Below are positions 29,810-41,448 of a stretch of DNA of 64,000 nucleotides, piece by piece. This DNA comes from Rahnella rivi. Lineage in GTDB: Bacteria; Pseudomonadota; Gammaproteobacteria; Enterobacterales; Enterobacteriaceae. The stretch is taken from contig NZ_JAFMOX010000051.1 of NCBI RefSeq assembly GCF_019049655.1, positions 1 through 64,000 of the forward strand. The letters are read 5' to 3'. The notes beneath the pieces were generated by a model, which was not told the origin of the DNA, did not search any database, and saw only the letters and a program-made list of their open reading frames with translations. Each line of letters starts with the position of its first letter. Position 1 is the first letter of the stretch. The translations under genes and the position numbers were made by a program.

Positions 29810-31176
29810 CAATCAACGGTTATACGCCAAGACATATTGAACGCACGCCGGAAATGCATCCGCTGACATGGCGTATGCGTGACGATGAGCAGCCGGTCTG
29901 GATCGACGAATACCGCAGCAAAAACGGTTACGTCGGCGCAGAAAAGGCGCTCAAAAGCATGGCGCAGGAAGAGATCGTCAACCTGGTAAAAGACGCTGGC
30001 CTGAAAGGGCGCGGCGGTGCGGGTTTCTCCACCGGTTTGAAGTGGAGCCTGATGCCAAAAGACGAAAGCATGAACATCCGCTATCTGCTGTGTAACGCCG
30101 ATGAGATGGAACCCGGTACTTATAAAGACCGCATGCTGATGGAACAAATGCCACACCTGCTGGTGGAAGGCATGCTGATTTCCGCGTTTGCACTGAAATC
30201 TTACCGTGGATACATCTTCCTGCGTGGCGAATATATCGAAGCCGCCGTGAATCTGCGTCGCGCGATCGCTGAAGCCACTGAAGCGGGTCTGCTGGGTAAA
30301 AATATCCTCGGTACCGGTTTTGATTTCGAACTGATCGTGCATACCGGTGCGGGCCGCTACATCTGCGGTGAAGAGACAGCACTGATTAACTCGCTGGAAG
30401 GCCGCCGCGCTAACCCGCGTTCCAAACCACCGTTCCCGGCCTCTGCCGGTGCATGGGGTAAACCGACCTGTGTGAACAACGTCGAAACCCTGTGTAACGT
30501 GCCTGCCATTCTTGAGCACGGTGTGGATTGGTACAAAGGGATGTCTGCGGGCAAAAGCGAAGATGCAGGCACCAAACTGATGGGCTTCTCCGGTCGGGTG
30601 AAAAATCCGGGCGTCTGGGAACTGCCGTTTGGTACGACTGCACGTGAAATTCTTGAAGATTATGCCGGTGGTATGCGTGATGGCCTGAAATTCAAAGCCT
30701 GGCAACCGGGCGGCGCAGGGACTGACTTCCTGACTGCCGATCACCTGGATCTGCCTATGGATTTCGCCAGCATCGGTAAAGCCGGTAGCCGTCTGGGTAC
30801 TGCGTTGGCGATGGCAGTCGATCATGAAATTGGCATGGTTCCGCTGGTTCGAAATCTGGAAGAGTTCTTCGCCCGTGAATCTTGTGGCTGGTGTACGCCG
30901 TGCCGCGACGGTTTGCCGTGGAGTGTGAAGATCCTGCGCGCGCTGGAACGTGGTGAAGGGCAGCCGGGAGACATTGAAACTCTCGAACAGCTTTGCCGCC
31001 AGCTTGGTCCGGGCAAAACCTTCTGCGCACACGCGCCGGGTGCCGTGGAGCCATTACAGAGTGCGATTAAATATTTCCGGGAAGAGTTTGAGGCGGGCAT
31101 CGCCAAACAGCATTACAGCAACGCGCGGGCGATTGGCGGTATTCAGCCAAACAATCTGCTGAAACAGCGCTGGTAG
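29806..31176 (+). CDS. nuoF: NADH-quinone oxidoreductase subunit F
   Basis: Flavoprotein subunit that oxidises NADH with FMN and passes electrons to cluster N3. In the 456 residues, the NADH/FMN-binding glycine motif [17 protein letters not shown] is at about 69-85 and [20 protein letters not shown] in the middle. The N3 ligands are Cys360, Cys363 and Cys366 (CGWCTPC) with Cys407. The N-terminus is slightly extended compared with E. coli. Confidence 0.98.
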   Translation: MTINGYTPRHIERTPEMHPLTWRMRDDEQPVWIDEYRSKNGYVGAEKALKSMAQEEIVNLVKDAGLKGRGGAGFSTGLKWSLMPKDESMNIRYLLCNADEMEPGTYKDRMLMEQMPHLLVEGMLISAFALKSYRGYIFLRGEYIEAAVNLRRAIAEATEAGLLGKNILGTGFDFELIVHTGAGRYICGEETALINSLEGRRANPRSKPPFPASAGAWGKPTCVNNVETLCNVPAILEHGVDWYKGMSAGKSEDAGTKLMGFSGRVKNPGVWELPFGTTAREILEDYAGGMRDGLKFKAWQPGGAGTDFLTADHLDLPMDFASIGKAGSRLGTALAMAVDHEIGMVPLVRNLEEFFARESCGWCTPCRDGLPWSVKILRALERGEGQPGDIETLEQLCRQLGPGKTFCAHAPGAVEPLQSAIKYFREEFEAGIAKQHYSNARAIGGIQPNNLLKQRW

Positions 31177-31189
31177 TGAAGGCAACAGG

Positions 31190-31209
31190 CAGCGGACGTG
31201 AGCCCGCTG
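31190..31209 (+). other. Hairpin in the nuoF-nuoG spacer
   Basis: CAGCGG-N8-CCGCTG lies in the 143-base nuoF-nuoG gap, the longest spacer within this operon. It has no T-run. An mRNA stability or processing role is possible. Confidence 0.4.
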
Positions 31210-31319
31210 TGCGCGAAATCCCAATACAAGGGACGCGCTGTCGAGTGATAGACGCCAACCCGGCAAGAATTTTTGATTAACGCCCGCCGTCAGGTGGGCC
31301 ACGTGGAAGCATGCTGACT

Positions 31320-34046
31320 ATGGCTACGATTCATGTAGACGGCAAAGAATACGATGTAGACGGAGCGGACAACCTGTTACAGGCTTGCCTCTCTCTCGGC
31401 CTCGATATTCCTTATTTTTGCTGGCATCCGGCGCTGGGAAGCGTCGGCGCTTGCCGCCAATGTGCGGTTAAGCAATACCAAAACGCGGAAGACACGCGCG
31501 GTCGTCTGGTGATGTCATGTATGACACCAGCGTCTGATGGCACCTTCATTTCCATCGACGACGGCGAAGCGAAAGAGTTTCGCGAGAGCGTTGTGGAATG
31601 GTTGATGACCAACCATCCGCACGACTGTCCGGTGTGTGAGGAGGGCGGTAACTGTCACCTGCAGGATATGACAGTCATGACCGGCCACAGTATGCGCCGT
31701 TACCGTTTCACCAAGCGTACCCATAACAATCAGGATCTCGGCCCGTTCATCTCTCACGAAATGAACCGCTGTATCGCCTGTTATCGCTGTGTCCGTTACT
31801 ACAAGGATTACGCGGACGGCACAGACCTGGGTGTATATGGCGCGCACGACAACGTCTATTTCGGTCGTCCGGAAGATGGCCCGCTGGAAAGCGAGTTCTC
31901 CGGTAACCTGGTAGAAGTGTGTCCGACCGGTGTATTCACCGATAAAACGCACTCCGAACGCTATAACCGTAAATGGGACATGCAGTTTGCGCCAAGCATC
32001 TGCCAGCAATGTTCTGTTGGCTGTAACACCAGCCCGGGTGAGCGTTATGGCGAACTGCGTCGTATCGAAAACCGTTATAACGGTACCGTAAACCACTACT
32101 TCCTCTGCGACCGTGGCCGTTTCGGCTATGGCTACGTGAACCTGAAAGATCGTCCTAAGAAGCCATTGCAGCTGCGTGGCAACGACTGGATTGAACTGAA
32201 CGCTGAACAGGCGATGCAGGGCGCGGCAGACATCATCCGTCAGGCGAAGAAAACCATCGGTATCGGTTCTCCACGCGCCAGCCTCGAAAGCAACTTTGCC
32301 CTGCGTGAACTGGTGGGAGCCGAAAACTTCTACACCGGGATCAACGCCGCTGAGCAGGGTCGTCTGCAACTGATGCTCAACGTTCTGCGCAACAGCGGCG
32401 TACATACGCCAGCATTGCGTGAAATCGAAGAGTACGATGCCGTGCTGGTGCTGGGTGAAGATCTGACTCAGACCGGTGCCCGTATCGCTCTGTCTGTCCG
32501 TCAGGCCGTTAAAGGCAAAGCCCGTGCAATGGCCGCCGCTCAGCGTGTTGCTGACTGGCAGATTGCGGCGGTGCAAAACATCGGTCAGCACGCCAAACAT
32601 CCGCTGTTTATTACCAACGTAGACAACACCAAACTCGACGATATCGCAGCGTACAATTACCGTGCGCCGGTCGATGAGCAGGCCCGTTTCGGCTTTGCAA
32701 TCGCCCATGCGCTGGATAATTCAGCGCCAGCGGTCAGCGATCTGGCTGATGGTCTGAACAAGAAAATTGATGTGATCGTGCAGGCACTGACCGGTGCCCG
32801 TAAGCCTCTGATCATTACCGGTTCTAACGCCGGTTCTGATGCGATCATTGAAGCGGCAGCGAACATCGCCAAAGCATTGAAAGTGGCGGGCAGTGATGTC
32901 GGTATCACTTTCGTGGCTTCTGCGGCAAACAGCATCGGCTTGTCCATGATTGGCGGCGGTACGCTGGATGATGCGCTTGAGTTGCTGGCCAGCGGCGACG
33001 CAGACAGCGCCATTGTGATGGAAAATGACCTTTATCGTCAGGCTCCTGAAGCGAAGGTGGATGCGGCGCTTGCCAGTGTGCAAAACCTGGTGGTTGTTGA
33101 CCATCAGCGCACGCGCATCATGGATAAAGCCAGTCTGATCCTGCCTGCGGCGAGTTTTGCCGAAAGCGACGGTACGCTGGTGAATCAGGAAGGCCGCGCT
33201 CAGCGCTTCTTCCAGGTCTACGATCCGGCTTACTACGACACCACCGTTTCCATGCTGGAAAGCTGGCGCTGGATGCACTCGCTGCATTCAACCGTCAACA
33301 GCCGCCACGTTGACTGGACTCAGCTCGATCACGTGATCGAAGCCTGCGTCGAGGCATTGCCGCAGCTGAAGGGCATGGTTGAAGCTGCGCCAAATGCCAG
33401 CTTCCGCATTCGTGGTCAGAAACTGGCGCGTTCTCCGAACCGCTCCAGTGGACGTACTGCAATGCGCGCGAACATCAGCGTGCACGAACCGCGTCAGCCG
33501 CAAGATAAAGACACCATGTTTGCCTTCTCGATGGAAGGGAACAACAGCCCGACAGCCAACCGCAATCAGGTACCTTTTGCCTGGGCACCTGGCTGGAACT
33601 CACCGCAAGCCTGGAACAAATTCCAGAGCGAAGTTGGCGGCAGTCTGCGCCACGGTGATCCGGGTGTGCGTCTCATCGAAGCGGGGGAGGGGAGTCTCGA
33701 CTACTTCACCACTATCCCTGCTGCATTCACCACCACAGTGGGTAACTGGCGTGTCGCGCCTTACTATCACCTGTTCGGCAGTGAAGAGATGACCCAGCTT
33801 TCTTCCGTCATTCAGCAACGCATGCCAGCACCTTATGTGATGGTTAACCCGGCCGATGCCGCGCAGCTAGGTGTGAATGCAGGTTCTCAGGTGGAATTCA
33901 CCTGTGCCGGTCAGACACTGAAATTGCCGGTTCGCCTGAGTGAAACCCTGGATCAGGGTCAGCTTGGTTTACCGCTGGGCTTGCCGGGCATTCCGCCGAT
34001 TCTGGTTGGCGCTACGGTTGAAAATCTGCGGGAGGCTGCACAATGA
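31320..34046 (+). CDS. nuoG: NADH-quinone oxidoreductase subunit G
   Basis: Large iron-sulfur subunit of the NADH module. The ATG at 31320 gives 908 residues, the E. coli length, beginning [20 protein letters not shown]; an ATG three codons earlier is possible. Ligands of N1b are Cys34, Cys45, Cys48 and Cys67. The His/Cys set of N5 ([16 protein letters not shown]) and the CIACYRC/CPTG set of N4 follow. A further [10 protein letters not shown] set corresponds to the extra cluster N7, found only in some bacteria. The molybdopterin-oxidoreductase-like C-terminal region is the fastest-changing part. Confidence 0.97.
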   Translation: MATIHVDGKEYDVDGADNLLQACLSLGLDIPYFCWHPALGSVGACRQCAVKQYQNAEDTRGRLVMSCMTPASDGTFISIDDGEAKEFRESVVEWLMTNHPHDCPVCEEGGNCHLQDMTVMTGHSMRRYRFTKRTHNNQDLGPFISHEMNRCIACYRCVRYYKDYADGTDLGVYGAHDNVYFGRPEDGPLESEFSGNLVEVCPTGVFTDKTHSERYNRKWDMQFAPSICQQCSVGCNTSPGERYGELRRIENRYNGTVNHYFLCDRGRFGYGYVNLKDRPKKPLQLRGNDWIELNAEQAMQGAADIIRQAKKTIGIGSPRASLESNFALRELVGAENFYTGINAAEQGRLQLMLNVLRNSGVHTPALREIEEYDAVLVLGEDLTQTGARIALSVRQAVKGKARAMAAAQRVADWQIAAVQNIGQHAKHPLFITNVDNTKLDDIAAYNYRAPVDEQARFGFAIAHALDNSAPAVSDLADGLNKKIDVIVQALTGARKPLIITGSNAGSDAIIEAAANIAKALKVAGSDVGITFVASAANSIGLSMIGGGTLDDALELLASGDADSAIVMENDLYRQAPEAKVDAALASVQNLVVVDHQRTRIMDKASLILPAASFAESDGTLVNQEGRAQRFFQVYDPAYYDTTVSMLESWRWMHSLHSTVNSRHVDWTQLDHVIEACVEALPQLKGMVEAAPNASFRIRGQKLARSPNRSSGRTAMRANISVHEPRQPQDKDTMFAFSMEGNNSPTANRNQVPFAWAPGWNSPQAWNKFQSEVGGSLRHGDPGVRLIEAGEGSLDYFTTIPAAFTTTVGNWRVAPYYHLFGSEEMTQLSSVIQQRMPAPYVMVNPADAAQLGVNAGSQVEFTCAGQTLKLPVRLSETLDQGQLGLPLGLPGIPPILVGATVENLREAAQ

Positions 34047-35020
34047 GCTGGTTTACACCTGTCGTAATCGACACGCTGATCGCCGTCCTGAAAGCTATCG
34101 TGATCCTGCTGATCGTCGTGACCTGCGGGGCTTTCATGAGCTTCGGCGAGCGTCGCCTGCTCGGCCTGTTCCAGAACCGCTACGGACCAAACCGTGTCGG
34201 CTGGGGCGGTTCCCTGCAGCTGGTTGCTGACATGATCAAGATGTTCTTCAAGGAAGACTGGGTACCTAAATTCACCGACAAAGCCATCTTTACGCTGGCC
34301 CCGATGATTGCGTTTACGTCCCTGTTGATCTCCTTTGCGATTGTTCCGGTCAGTCCGACCTGGTTCGCCGCAGATCTGAACATCGGTATTTTGTTCTTCC
34401 TGATGATGGCCGGTCTGACCGTCTATGCCGTGTTGTTCGCTGGCTGGTCCAGTAATAACAAATACTCGCTACTGGGTGCGATGCGTGCGTCTGCCCAGAC
34501 ACTGAGCTACGAAGTGTTCCTCGGTTTATCACTGATGGGCGTTGTGGCGCAGGCCGGTTCCTTCAATCTGCAGGACATCGTCATTTCTCAGTCGCACATG
34601 TGGAATATCATTCCGCAGTTCTTCGGTTTTGTGACCTTTGCCATCGCCGGTGTCGCTGTCTGTCACCGCCACCCGTTTGACCAGCCGGAAGCCGAGCAAG
34701 AACTGGCCGATGGTTACCACATTGAATATTCCGGTATGAAATTCGGTCTGTTCTTCGTGGGGGAATATATCGGTATCGTGACGGTTTCTGCGCTGATCGT
34801 GACCTTGTTCTTCGGTGGCTGGCAGGGTCCGTTCCTGTATCCGGTGATCTGGTTTGCACTGAAAACGGCGTTCTTCATGGTGATGTTCATTTTGATCCGT
34901 GCTGCTTTACCGCGTCCCCGCTACGACCAGGTGATGTCATTTGGCTGGAAAGTTTGCCTGCCATTGACCTTGCTTAATCTGCTGGCGACCGCTGCGGTCA
35001 TCTTGTACAACGCGCAATAA
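34043..35020 (+). CDS. nuoH: NADH-quinone oxidoreductase subunit H
   Basis: Membrane subunit next to the quinone-binding cavity, with eight or more transmembrane helices over 325 residues. Conserved loops are visible: [24 protein letters not shown] near the N-terminus and the acidic loop [24 protein letters not shown] around residue 210. It overlaps the nuoG stop by four bases. Confidence 0.98.
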   Translation: MSWFTPVVIDTLIAVLKAIVILLIVVTCGAFMSFGERRLLGLFQNRYGPNRVGWGGSLQLVADMIKMFFKEDWVPKFTDKAIFTLAPMIAFTSLLISFAIVPVSPTWFAADLNIGILFFLMMAGLTVYAVLFAGWSSNNKYSLLGAMRASAQTLSYEVFLGLSLMGVVAQAGSFNLQDIVISQSHMWNIIPQFFGFVTFAIAGVAVCHRHPFDQPEAEQELADGYHIEYSGMKFGLFFVGEYIGIVTVSALIVTLFFGGWQGPFLYPVIWFALKTAFFMVMFILIRAALPRPRYDQVMSFGWKVCLPLTLLNLLATAAVILYNAQ

Positions 35021-35034
35021 GGGGTGATGAAACC

Positions 35035-35577
35035 ATGACATTGAAAGACATAGTGGTCGGGTTCGGGACCCAGGTTCGCAGCTTGTGGATGATAGGCATG
35101 CATGCCTTCGCCAAGCGCGAAACCCAGATGTACCCGGAAGTGCCGGTCAATCCACCTCCGCGTTACCGTGGTCGTATCGTGCTGACGCGCGATCCCGACG
35201 GTGAAGAGCGCTGCGTTGCCTGTAACCTGTGTGCGGTAGCCTGTCCGGTCGGCTGTATTTCTCTGCAAAAAGCAGAGCATAAAGACGGTCGCTGGTACCC
35301 GGAGTTCTTCCGCATCAACTTCTCACGCTGCATTTTCTGCGGCCTGTGCGAAGAAGCGTGCCCGACAACAGCTATCCAGCTGACGCCGGACTTCGAAATG
35401 GGTGAATTCAAACGCCAGGATCTGGTGTACGAAAAAGAAGATTTGTTGATCTCTGGACCGGGTAAATATCCGGAATATAACTTCTACCGGATGTCCGGTA
35501 TGGCCGTTGACGGCAAGCCGAAAGGCGATGCGGAAAACGAAGCCAAACCGATCAACGTCAAAGGTCTGTTGCCCTAA
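35035..35577 (+). CDS. nuoI: NADH-quinone oxidoreductase subunit I
   Basis: Ferredoxin-like subunit linking the peripheral arm to N2 through two 4Fe-4S clusters (N6a, N6b). Both CxxCxxCxxxCP motifs are intact: Cys60/63/66/70 and Cys99/102/105/109. The 180 residues equal E. coli NuoI. Confidence 0.98.
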   Translation: MTLKDIVVGFGTQVRSLWMIGMHAFAKRETQMYPEVPVNPPPRYRGRIVLTRDPDGEERCVACNLCAVACPVGCISLQKAEHKDGRWYPEFFRINFSRCIFCGLCEEACPTTAIQLTPDFEMGEFKRQDLVYEKEDLLISGPGKYPEYNFYRMSGMAVDGKPKGDAENEAKPINVKGLLP

Positions 35578-35589
35578 GGAGCCGCAAGC

Positions 35590-36147
35590 ATGGAATTTGC
35601 ATTTTATATTGCAGCCCTGGTGGCCGTGTTGGCGACATTGCGTGTTATCACGCATACCAACCCGGTACATGCACTGCTGTATCTGATCGTCTCTTTGCTG
35701 GCGATTGCTGCGGTGTTCTTCTCGCTCGGCGCGTACTTCGCCGGTGCGCTGGAGATCATTGTTTACGCCGGGGCCATCATGGTGCTGTTCGTGTTCGTGG
35801 TGATGATGCTGAACCTTGGCAACGTCCAGGAGCAGGAACGCGCATGGTTGCAACCTTCGACCTGGATCGGTCCTTCAATTCTGGCAGTTGTTCTGCTGGG
35901 CGTGATGATCGCATCAATTCTTGGTCTGCACGACCACGGCATCAAAGGCGAGATGGTTGACGCGAAAGCCGTCGGCATCGCGCTGTTTGGTCCTTACGTT
36001 CTGGCCGTGGAACTGGCGTCAATGCTGCTGCTGGCCGGTCTGGTCGTGGCGTTCCACATCGGTCGTGAACATAAAGCGGGTGAAGTCTTTGGTGACGCAC
36101 CGGTCACGACGGAAATGGCGAAACGAAAAACGGAGGAGAGAGCATGA
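35590..36147 (+). CDS. nuoJ: NADH-quinone oxidoreductase subunit J
   Basis: Membrane subunit of 185 residues with five predicted helices. The conserved third helix [20 protein letters not shown] contains the pi-bulge region important for coupling. The C-terminal tail is polar. It overlaps nuoK by four bases. Confidence 0.97.
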   Translation: MEFAFYIAALVAVLATLRVITHTNPVHALLYLIVSLLAIAAVFFSLGAYFAGALEIIVYAGAIMVLFVFVVMMLNLGNVQEQERAWLQPSTWIGPSILAVVLLGVMIASILGLHDHGIKGEMVDAKAVGIALFGPYVLAVELASMLLLAGLVVAFHIGREHKAGEVFGDAPVTTEMAKRKTEERA

Positions 36148-36446
36148 TCCCTCTACAACATGGCCTGATCCTGGCCGCGATTCTCTTTGTGTTGGGGCTG
36201 ACCGGGCTGATTGTCCGTCGTAACCTGCTGTTTATGCTGATCAGTCTGGAAGTGATGATCAACGCAGCGGCGCTGGCGTTCATTGTGGCTGGAAGCTATT
36301 GGGGTCAGGCAGACGGACAGGTGATGTACATCCTGGCCATCAGCCTGGCTGCGGCGGAGGCCAGTATTGGTCTGGCGTTGCTGCTGCAACTCTATCGCCG
36401 TCGCCACACTCTGAATATTGATACTGTCAGTGAGATGCGCGGATGA
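36144..36446 (+). CDS. nuoK: NADH-quinone oxidoreductase subunit K
   Basis: Small MrpC-like membrane subunit of 100 residues with three helices. The two membrane glutamates central to proton transfer are visible in [18 protein letters not shown] and [16 protein letters not shown]. It overlaps both nuoJ and nuoL by four bases. Confidence 0.98.
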   Translation: MIPLQHGLILAAILFVLGLTGLIVRRNLLFMLISLEVMINAAALAFIVAGSYWGQADGQVMYILAISLAAAEASIGLALLLQLYRRRHTLNIDTVSEMRG

Positions 36447-38290
36447 ACTTATTATATTTAACAATTCTGTTCCCGCTGATTGGCTTCCTGTTACTGGCCT
36501 TCTCACGCGGTCGCTGGTCTGAAAATACGTCTGCTACCATTGGCGTGGGGTCGATTGGTCTGGCAGCGCTGACCACTGTCTACGTTGGCATCAACTTCCT
36601 TAGCCAGAAAGCGGCAGGCGTTGACGTCTTTAGTCAGACACTGTGGAACTGGATGCAGGTCGGCGATTTCAATATCTCCGCAACGCTGATCCTCGACGGC
36701 CTGTCAATGACCATGCTTTCTGTGGTCACCGGCGTCGGCTTCTTCATCCACATGTTTGCGTCCTGGTACATGCGCGGTGAAGAGGGCTACTCCCGCTTCT
36801 TCGCGTACACCAACCTGTTTATCGCCAGCATGGTCGTTTTGGTCCTGGCAGATAACCTGTTGCTGATGTACCTCGGCTGGGAAGGCGTGGGTCTTTGCAG
36901 CTACCTGTTGATCGGTTTCTACTACACCAACCCGGCCAACGGCGCGGCAGCGATGAAAGCGTTCATTGTGACCCGTGTCGGCGACGTGTTTCTGGCATTT
37001 GCGCTGTTCATTTTGTACCGCGAGCTGGGTACGCTGAATATCCGTGAACTGATGGTGCTGGCACCGCAGAAACTGGCGGTAGGTGACACGGCAATCACCT
37101 GGGCAACCCTGATGTTACTGGGTGGCGCAGTGGGTAAATCCGCACAGCTTCCGCTTCAGACCTGGCTGGCAGACGCCATGGCCGGTCCGACACCGGTTTC
37201 CGCGCTTATCCACGCCGCAACCATGGTTACCGCTGGTGTTTACCTGATTGCACGTACCCACGGCCTGTTCCTGATGGCGCCTGAGGTTCTGCATCTGGTG
37301 GGCATTATTGGTGCGGTAACGCTGGTGCTGGCAGGTTTTGCCGCCCTGGTGCAAACCGACATCAAACGCGTACTTGCTTACTCGACCATGAGCCAGATTG
37401 GTTACATGTTCCTAGCGCTGGGCGTACAGGCGTGGGATGCAGCAATCTTCCACCTGATGACGCATGCGTTCTTCAAAGCACTCCTGTTCCTTTCTTCCGG
37501 TTCGGTCATTTTGGCCTGCCACCACGAGCAGAACATCTTCAAAATGGGTGGATTGCGTAAATCCATTCCGCTGGTGTATGTCTGCTTCCTGGTCGGCGGC
37601 GCGGCGTTGTCAGCCTTGCCAATCATTACCGCGGGCTTCTTCAGTAAAGATGAAATCCTTGCCGGTGCGCTGGCTAACGGTCATCTCAATCTGATGGTCG
37701 CGGGTCTGGTGGGTGCGTTTATGACCTCGCTGTACACCTTCCGCATGATCTTCATCGTCTTCCATGGCGAAGAAAAAATTAAAGCCCATGCGGGTAAAGG
37801 CATTACCCATCACCTGCCGCTGCTGGTGTTACTGGTTCTGTCCACCTTCATTGGCGCGATGATTGTTCCGCCTCTGAAAGGCGTTCTGCCGGAAACCACT
37901 GAGCTGGCGCATGGCAGCGTGCTGACCCTGGAAATCACGTCAGGCGTGATTGCGATTGCCGGTATTCTGCTGGCGGCGGCCCTGTATCTGGGTAAACGCT
38001 CGCTGGTAAACAGCATCGCGAAAAGCGCACCGGGTCGTTTCTTCACGACCTGGTGGTTCCACGCCTGGGGCTTCGACTGGCTGTACAACATGATTTTCGT
38101 GAAACCGTATCTGGCTATCGCGAAACTCCTGCAACGTGACCCGCTGAACTCGATGATGAATCTGCCTGCGATCTTTACCCGTCTGGGGAATCGCGGTCTG
38201 ACGCTGAGCGAGAACGGTATGGTCCGCTGGTATGTCGCGTCAATGGGGCTGGGTGCAGTGGTTGTTCTTGCGCTGCTGCTGGTGATTTAA
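36443..38290 (+). CDS. nuoL: NADH-quinone oxidoreductase subunit L
   Basis: Distal antiporter-like proton-pumping subunit (MrpA type) with about 16 helices over 615 residues, including the long lateral helix near the C-terminus. Key membrane residues appear in [17 protein letters not shown] (Glu), [38 protein letters not shown] (Lys/His) and the second lysine helix [16 protein letters not shown]. Confidence 0.98.
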   Translation: MNLLYLTILFPLIGFLLLAFSRGRWSENTSATIGVGSIGLAALTTVYVGINFLSQKAAGVDVFSQTLWNWMQVGDFNISATLILDGLSMTMLSVVTGVGFFIHMFASWYMRGEEGYSRFFAYTNLFIASMVVLVLADNLLLMYLGWEGVGLCSYLLIGFYYTNPANGAAAMKAFIVTRVGDVFLAFALFILYRELGTLNIRELMVLAPQKLAVGDTAITWATLMLLGGAVGKSAQLPLQTWLADAMAGPTPVSALIHAATMVTAGVYLIARTHGLFLMAPEVLHLVGIIGAVTLVLAGFAALVQTDIKRVLAYSTMSQIGYMFLALGVQAWDAAIFHLMTHAFFKALLFLSSGSVILACHHEQNIFKMGGLRKSIPLVYVCFLVGGAALSALPIITAGFFSKDEILAGALANGHLNLMVAGLVGAFMTSLYTFRMIFIVFHGEEKIKAHAGKGITHHLPLLVLLVLSTFIGAMIVPPLKGVLPETTELAHGSVLTLEITSGVIAIAGILLAAALYLGKRSLVNSIAKSAPGRFFTTWWFHAWGFDWLYNMIFVKPYLAIAKLLQRDPLNSMMNLPAIFTRLGNRGLTLSENGMVRWYVASMGLGAVVVLALLLVI

Positions 38291-38386
38291 GCCTGTCTTA
38301 CGGGTGTGATTATCAATGCCGGTTTGTCTGTCTGACGGCCGGCAAGTGAAATAGCCTACGGGCATAAAAGAAGGGAACGACACGCC

Positions 38387-39916
38387 ATGCTATTACCTTG
38401 GCTAATATTTATCCCCTTTATCGGCGGGCTGCTGTGCTGGCAGACTGAGCGCTTTGGGAGCAAAGTACCGCGCTGGATCGCGTTGATTGCGATGGGGCTG
38501 ACGCTGGCTCTTTCCGTGCAATTGTGGTTGCAGGGAGGATATTCATTAACATCACCTGCGGGTATTCCACAGTGGCAATCCGAGTTCTCGGTGCCGTGGA
38601 TCCCTCGTTTTGGTATCAGCTTCCATCTGGCGCTGGACGGTTTGTCCTTGCTGATGGTCGTGCTGACCGGTTTGCTCGGCGTACTGGCGATCCTCTGTTC
38701 GTGGCGTGAAATCCAGAAGTATCAGGGTTTCTTCCACCTGAACCTGTTGTGGATCCTCGGCGGCGTGATCGGCGTGTTCCTCGCCATCGACTTGTTCCTG
38801 TTCTTCTTCTTCTGGGAAATGATGTTGGTGCCGATGTACTTCCTGATTGCTCTGTGGGGTCACAAAGCGTCAGACGGTAAAACGCGTATCAGCGCAGCAA
38901 CCAAGTTCTTCATCTACACGCAGTCCAGCGGTCTGGTGATGTTGATTGCCATCCTCGGTCTGGTGTTTGTGCATTACAGCGCCACCGGCGTGTGGACATT
39001 CAACTACGCAGACTTGCTGAAAACACCAATGTCGAACGGTGTTGAATATCTGCTGATGCTCGGCTTCTTTATCGCGTTTGCGGTGAAAATGCCTGTGGTG
39101 CCGTTGCATGGCTGGTTGCCAGATGCGCACAGTCAGGCGCCAACCGCAGGTTCCGTTGACTTAGCCGGTATCTTGCTGAAAACCGCTGCTTACGGGATGT
39201 TGCGTTTCTGTCTGCCATTGTTCCCGAATGCATCACACGAGTTTGCCCCGATCGCCATGTGGCTGGGCGTGATTGGTATCTTCTACGGCGCATGGATGGC
39301 ATTCGCGCAGACCGATATTAAGCGTCTGATTGCGTATACCTCTGTTTCGCACATGGGCTTCGTACTGATCGCTATCTACACCGGCAGCCAGCTGGCGTAC
39401 CAGGGCGCAGTGATTCAGATGATTGCGCACGGTCTGTCCGCAGCCGGTATGTTCATCATCTGTGGTCAGCTTTACGAACGTCTGCATACCCGCGATATGC
39501 GCCAGATGGGCGGATTGTGGGGCCGAATTAAATACCTGCCAGCGTTGTCGCTGTTCTTTGCAGTGGCGACCTTAGGGATGCCGGGTACCGGTAACTTCGT
39601 GGGCGAAATCATGATCCTGTTTGGCAGCTTCCCGGTTGTGCCGGTGATTACTGTCATCTCGACCTTCGGTCTGGTGTTTGCCTCAGTGTATTCTCTGGCG
39701 ATGATGCAGCGCGCTTACTACGGTAAAGGAAAGTCTGACCAGCCGTTGCCGGGCATGACCGCACGCGAACTGTCGATCATTCTGTTACTGGTGGTATTGC
39801 TGGTGGCGCTGGGCTTCTTCCCGCAGCCCATTCTGGATACCTCAAGTGCAGCGATGACCAACATTCAGCACTGGTATGGGTCATCAGTTTCCACTATTTC
39901 AACGACAAGGCCGTAA
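38387..39916 (+). CDS. nuoM: NADH-quinone oxidoreductase subunit M
   Basis: Central antiporter-like subunit (MrpD type) of 509 residues. Conserved parts include FFFWEMMLVPMYFLIALWG (helix 5 glutamate), KMPVVPLHGWLPDAHSQAPTAGSVDLAGILLKTAAYG and AQTDIKRLIAYTSVSHMGFV. A 96-base gap with a small TGCCGG/CCGGCA hairpin separates it from nuoL; nuoN follows after 6 bases. Confidence 0.98.
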   Translation: MLLPWLIFIPFIGGLLCWQTERFGSKVPRWIALIAMGLTLALSVQLWLQGGYSLTSPAGIPQWQSEFSVPWIPRFGISFHLALDGLSLLMVVLTGLLGVLAILCSWREIQKYQGFFHLNLLWILGGVIGVFLAIDLFLFFFFWEMMLVPMYFLIALWGHKASDGKTRISAATKFFIYTQSSGLVMLIAILGLVFVHYSATGVWTFNYADLLKTPMSNGVEYLLMLGFFIAFAVKMPVVPLHGWLPDAHSQAPTAGSVDLAGILLKTAAYGMLRFCLPLFPNASHEFAPIAMWLGVIGIFYGAWMAFAQTDIKRLIAYTSVSHMGFVLIAIYTGSQLAYQGAVIQMIAHGLSAAGMFIICGQLYERLHTRDMRQMGGLWGRIKYLPALSLFFAVATLGMPGTGNFVGEIMILFGSFPVVPVITVISTFGLVFASVYSLAMMQRAYYGKGKSDQPLPGMTARELSIILLLVVLLVALGFFPQPILDTSSAAMTNIQHWYGSSVSTISTTRP

Positions 39917-39922
39917 CTCGCC

Positions 39923-41383
39923 ATGACATTTACACTTCAAAATCTGATCGCACTATTACCGCTGATGATCGTCGGATTGACGGTGGTGGTGGTGATGCTG
40001 TCCATTGCGTGGCGACGCGACCATTTTCTCAATGCCACACTGACAGTCATCGGGCTGAACGTTGCCTTACTTTCCCTCTACTATGTCGCGCAGGTCGGGC
40101 CACAGGACGTTACGCCGCTGCTGCGCGTTGACGGCTACTCGATGTTCTACATCGGGCTGGTGTTGCTGGCGAGCCTGGCAACCAGCACCTTTGCTTACCC
40201 ATGGCTGGCCGGCTATCCGGACAACCGCGAAGAGTTCTATCTCTTAGTCCTCATCGCGGCAATGGGTGGCATTCTGCTGGCTTGCTCTAACCATCTGGCG
40301 TCAATGTTCCTCGGAATCGAACTGATTTCGCTGCCATTGTTCGGCCTGATTGGTTACGCCTATCGTCAGAAACGCTCTCTCGAAGCGGCCATCAAATACA
40401 TGCTGCTCTCCGCGGCTGCGTCCTCTTTCCTGCTATTTGGTATGGCGCTGCTGTACGCACAGTCTGGCGATTTGTCCTTCGCGTCACTGGGCAAAAATCT
40501 GGGCGACGGCGTGATGCTGCACCAGCCGCTGTTGCTGGCTGGTCTGGGTATGATGATTGTCGGCCTGGGCTTCAAGCTGTCGCTGGTGCCATTTCACCTG
40601 TGGACGCCGGATGTATATCAGGGCGCGCCAGCACCGGTATCGACCTTCCTGGCAACCGCCAGCAAGATCGCTATCTTTGCGGTCGTGATGCGTTTGTTCC
40701 TCTACGCGCCGGTGGCTGACAGCGAAGCGATCCGCATCGTGCTGGGCATTATTGCCTTCTGTTCGATTCTGGTTGGTAACGTGATGGCCATCAGCCAGAG
40801 CAACATTAAACGTCTGCTCGGTTACTCCTCCATCGCCCACCTCGGTTATCTGCTGGTGGCGCTGATTGCAGTACAAACGCATCAGCTGTCGATGGAAACT
40901 GTCGGTGTTTATCTGGCCGGTTACCTGTTCAGCAGCCTCGGCGCGTTCGGTGTGGTCAGCCTGATGTCCAGCCCTTACAAAGGCCCGGATGCAGAATCAC
41001 TGTTCTCCTACCGTGGTCTGTTCTGGCATAAGCCGATTCTGTCTGCGGTAATGACGGTGATGATGCTGTCACTGGCCGGTATCCCGATGACGCTGGGCTT
41101 TATCGGTAAGTTCTACGTGATTGCGACCGGTGTGACCGCGCATCTGTGGTGGCTGACCGGAGCCGTGGTGGTGGGGTCTGCGATTGGCCTTTACTACTAT
41201 CTGCGCGTCACTGTCAGCCTGTATCTGAGTGCACCGGAAACACTGGTGCGTGATACCCCGAACAACTGGGCGCTGACGGCAGGTGGTGTGGTTGTGCTGA
41301 TTTCCGCGATTCTGGTGCTGTTGCTGGGTATCTATCCGCAACCGCTGATTACGCTGGTACAGATGGCGCAACCTATGCTCTGA
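39923..41383 (+). CDS. nuoN: NADH-quinone oxidoreductase subunit N
   Basis: Third antiporter-like subunit, last gene of the operon, 486 residues with about 14 helices. Motifs include [19 protein letters not shown] (helix 5 Glu), [31 protein letters not shown] and [21 protein letters not shown] strong intrinsic terminator follows, ending nuo transcription. Confidence 0.98.
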   Translation: MTFTLQNLIALLPLMIVGLTVVVVMLSIAWRRDHFLNATLTVIGLNVALLSLYYVAQVGPQDVTPLLRVDGYSMFYIGLVLLASLATSTFAYPWLAGYPDNREEFYLLVLIAAMGGILLACSNHLASMFLGIELISLPLFGLIGYAYRQKRSLEAAIKYMLLSAAASSFLLFGMALLYAQSGDLSFASLGKNLGDGVMLHQPLLLAGLGMMIVGLGFKLSLVPFHLWTPDVYQGAPAPVSTFLATASKIAIFAVVMRLFLYAPVADSEAIRIVLGIIAFCSILVGNVMAISQSNIKRLLGYSSIAHLGYLLVALIAVQTHQLSMETVGVYLAGYLFSSLGAFGVVSLMSSPYKGPDAESLFSYRGLFWHKPILSAVMTVMMLSLAGIPMTLGFIGKFYVIATGVTAHLWWLTGAVVVGSAIGLYYYLRVTVSLYLSAPETLVRDTPNNWALTAGGVVVLISAILVLLLGIYPQPLITLVQMAQPML

Positions 41384-41404
41384 CCGACACTGTTATGAAA
41401 AACG

Positions 41405-41431
41405 AAGCCGCTCATCTGAGCGGCTTTTTTT
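41405..41431. terminator. nuo operon terminator
   Basis: AAGCCGCTCA-TC-TGAGCGGCTT, a 10-bp stem followed by a run of T's on the plus strand. The minus strand also has CGTTTTT after the stem, so it may stop the converging M60 gene too. Confidence 0.9.
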
Positions 41432-41448
41432 ATAGCACGACTAAGGGA

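Noticed and set aside
29800..31032. 410-residue antisense frame inside nuoF
   Set aside because: Shadow of nuoF, which has all its cofactor motifs.
31515..32708. 397-residue antisense frame inside nuoG
   Set aside because: Shadow of nuoG; no ribosome binding site or recognisable protein features.
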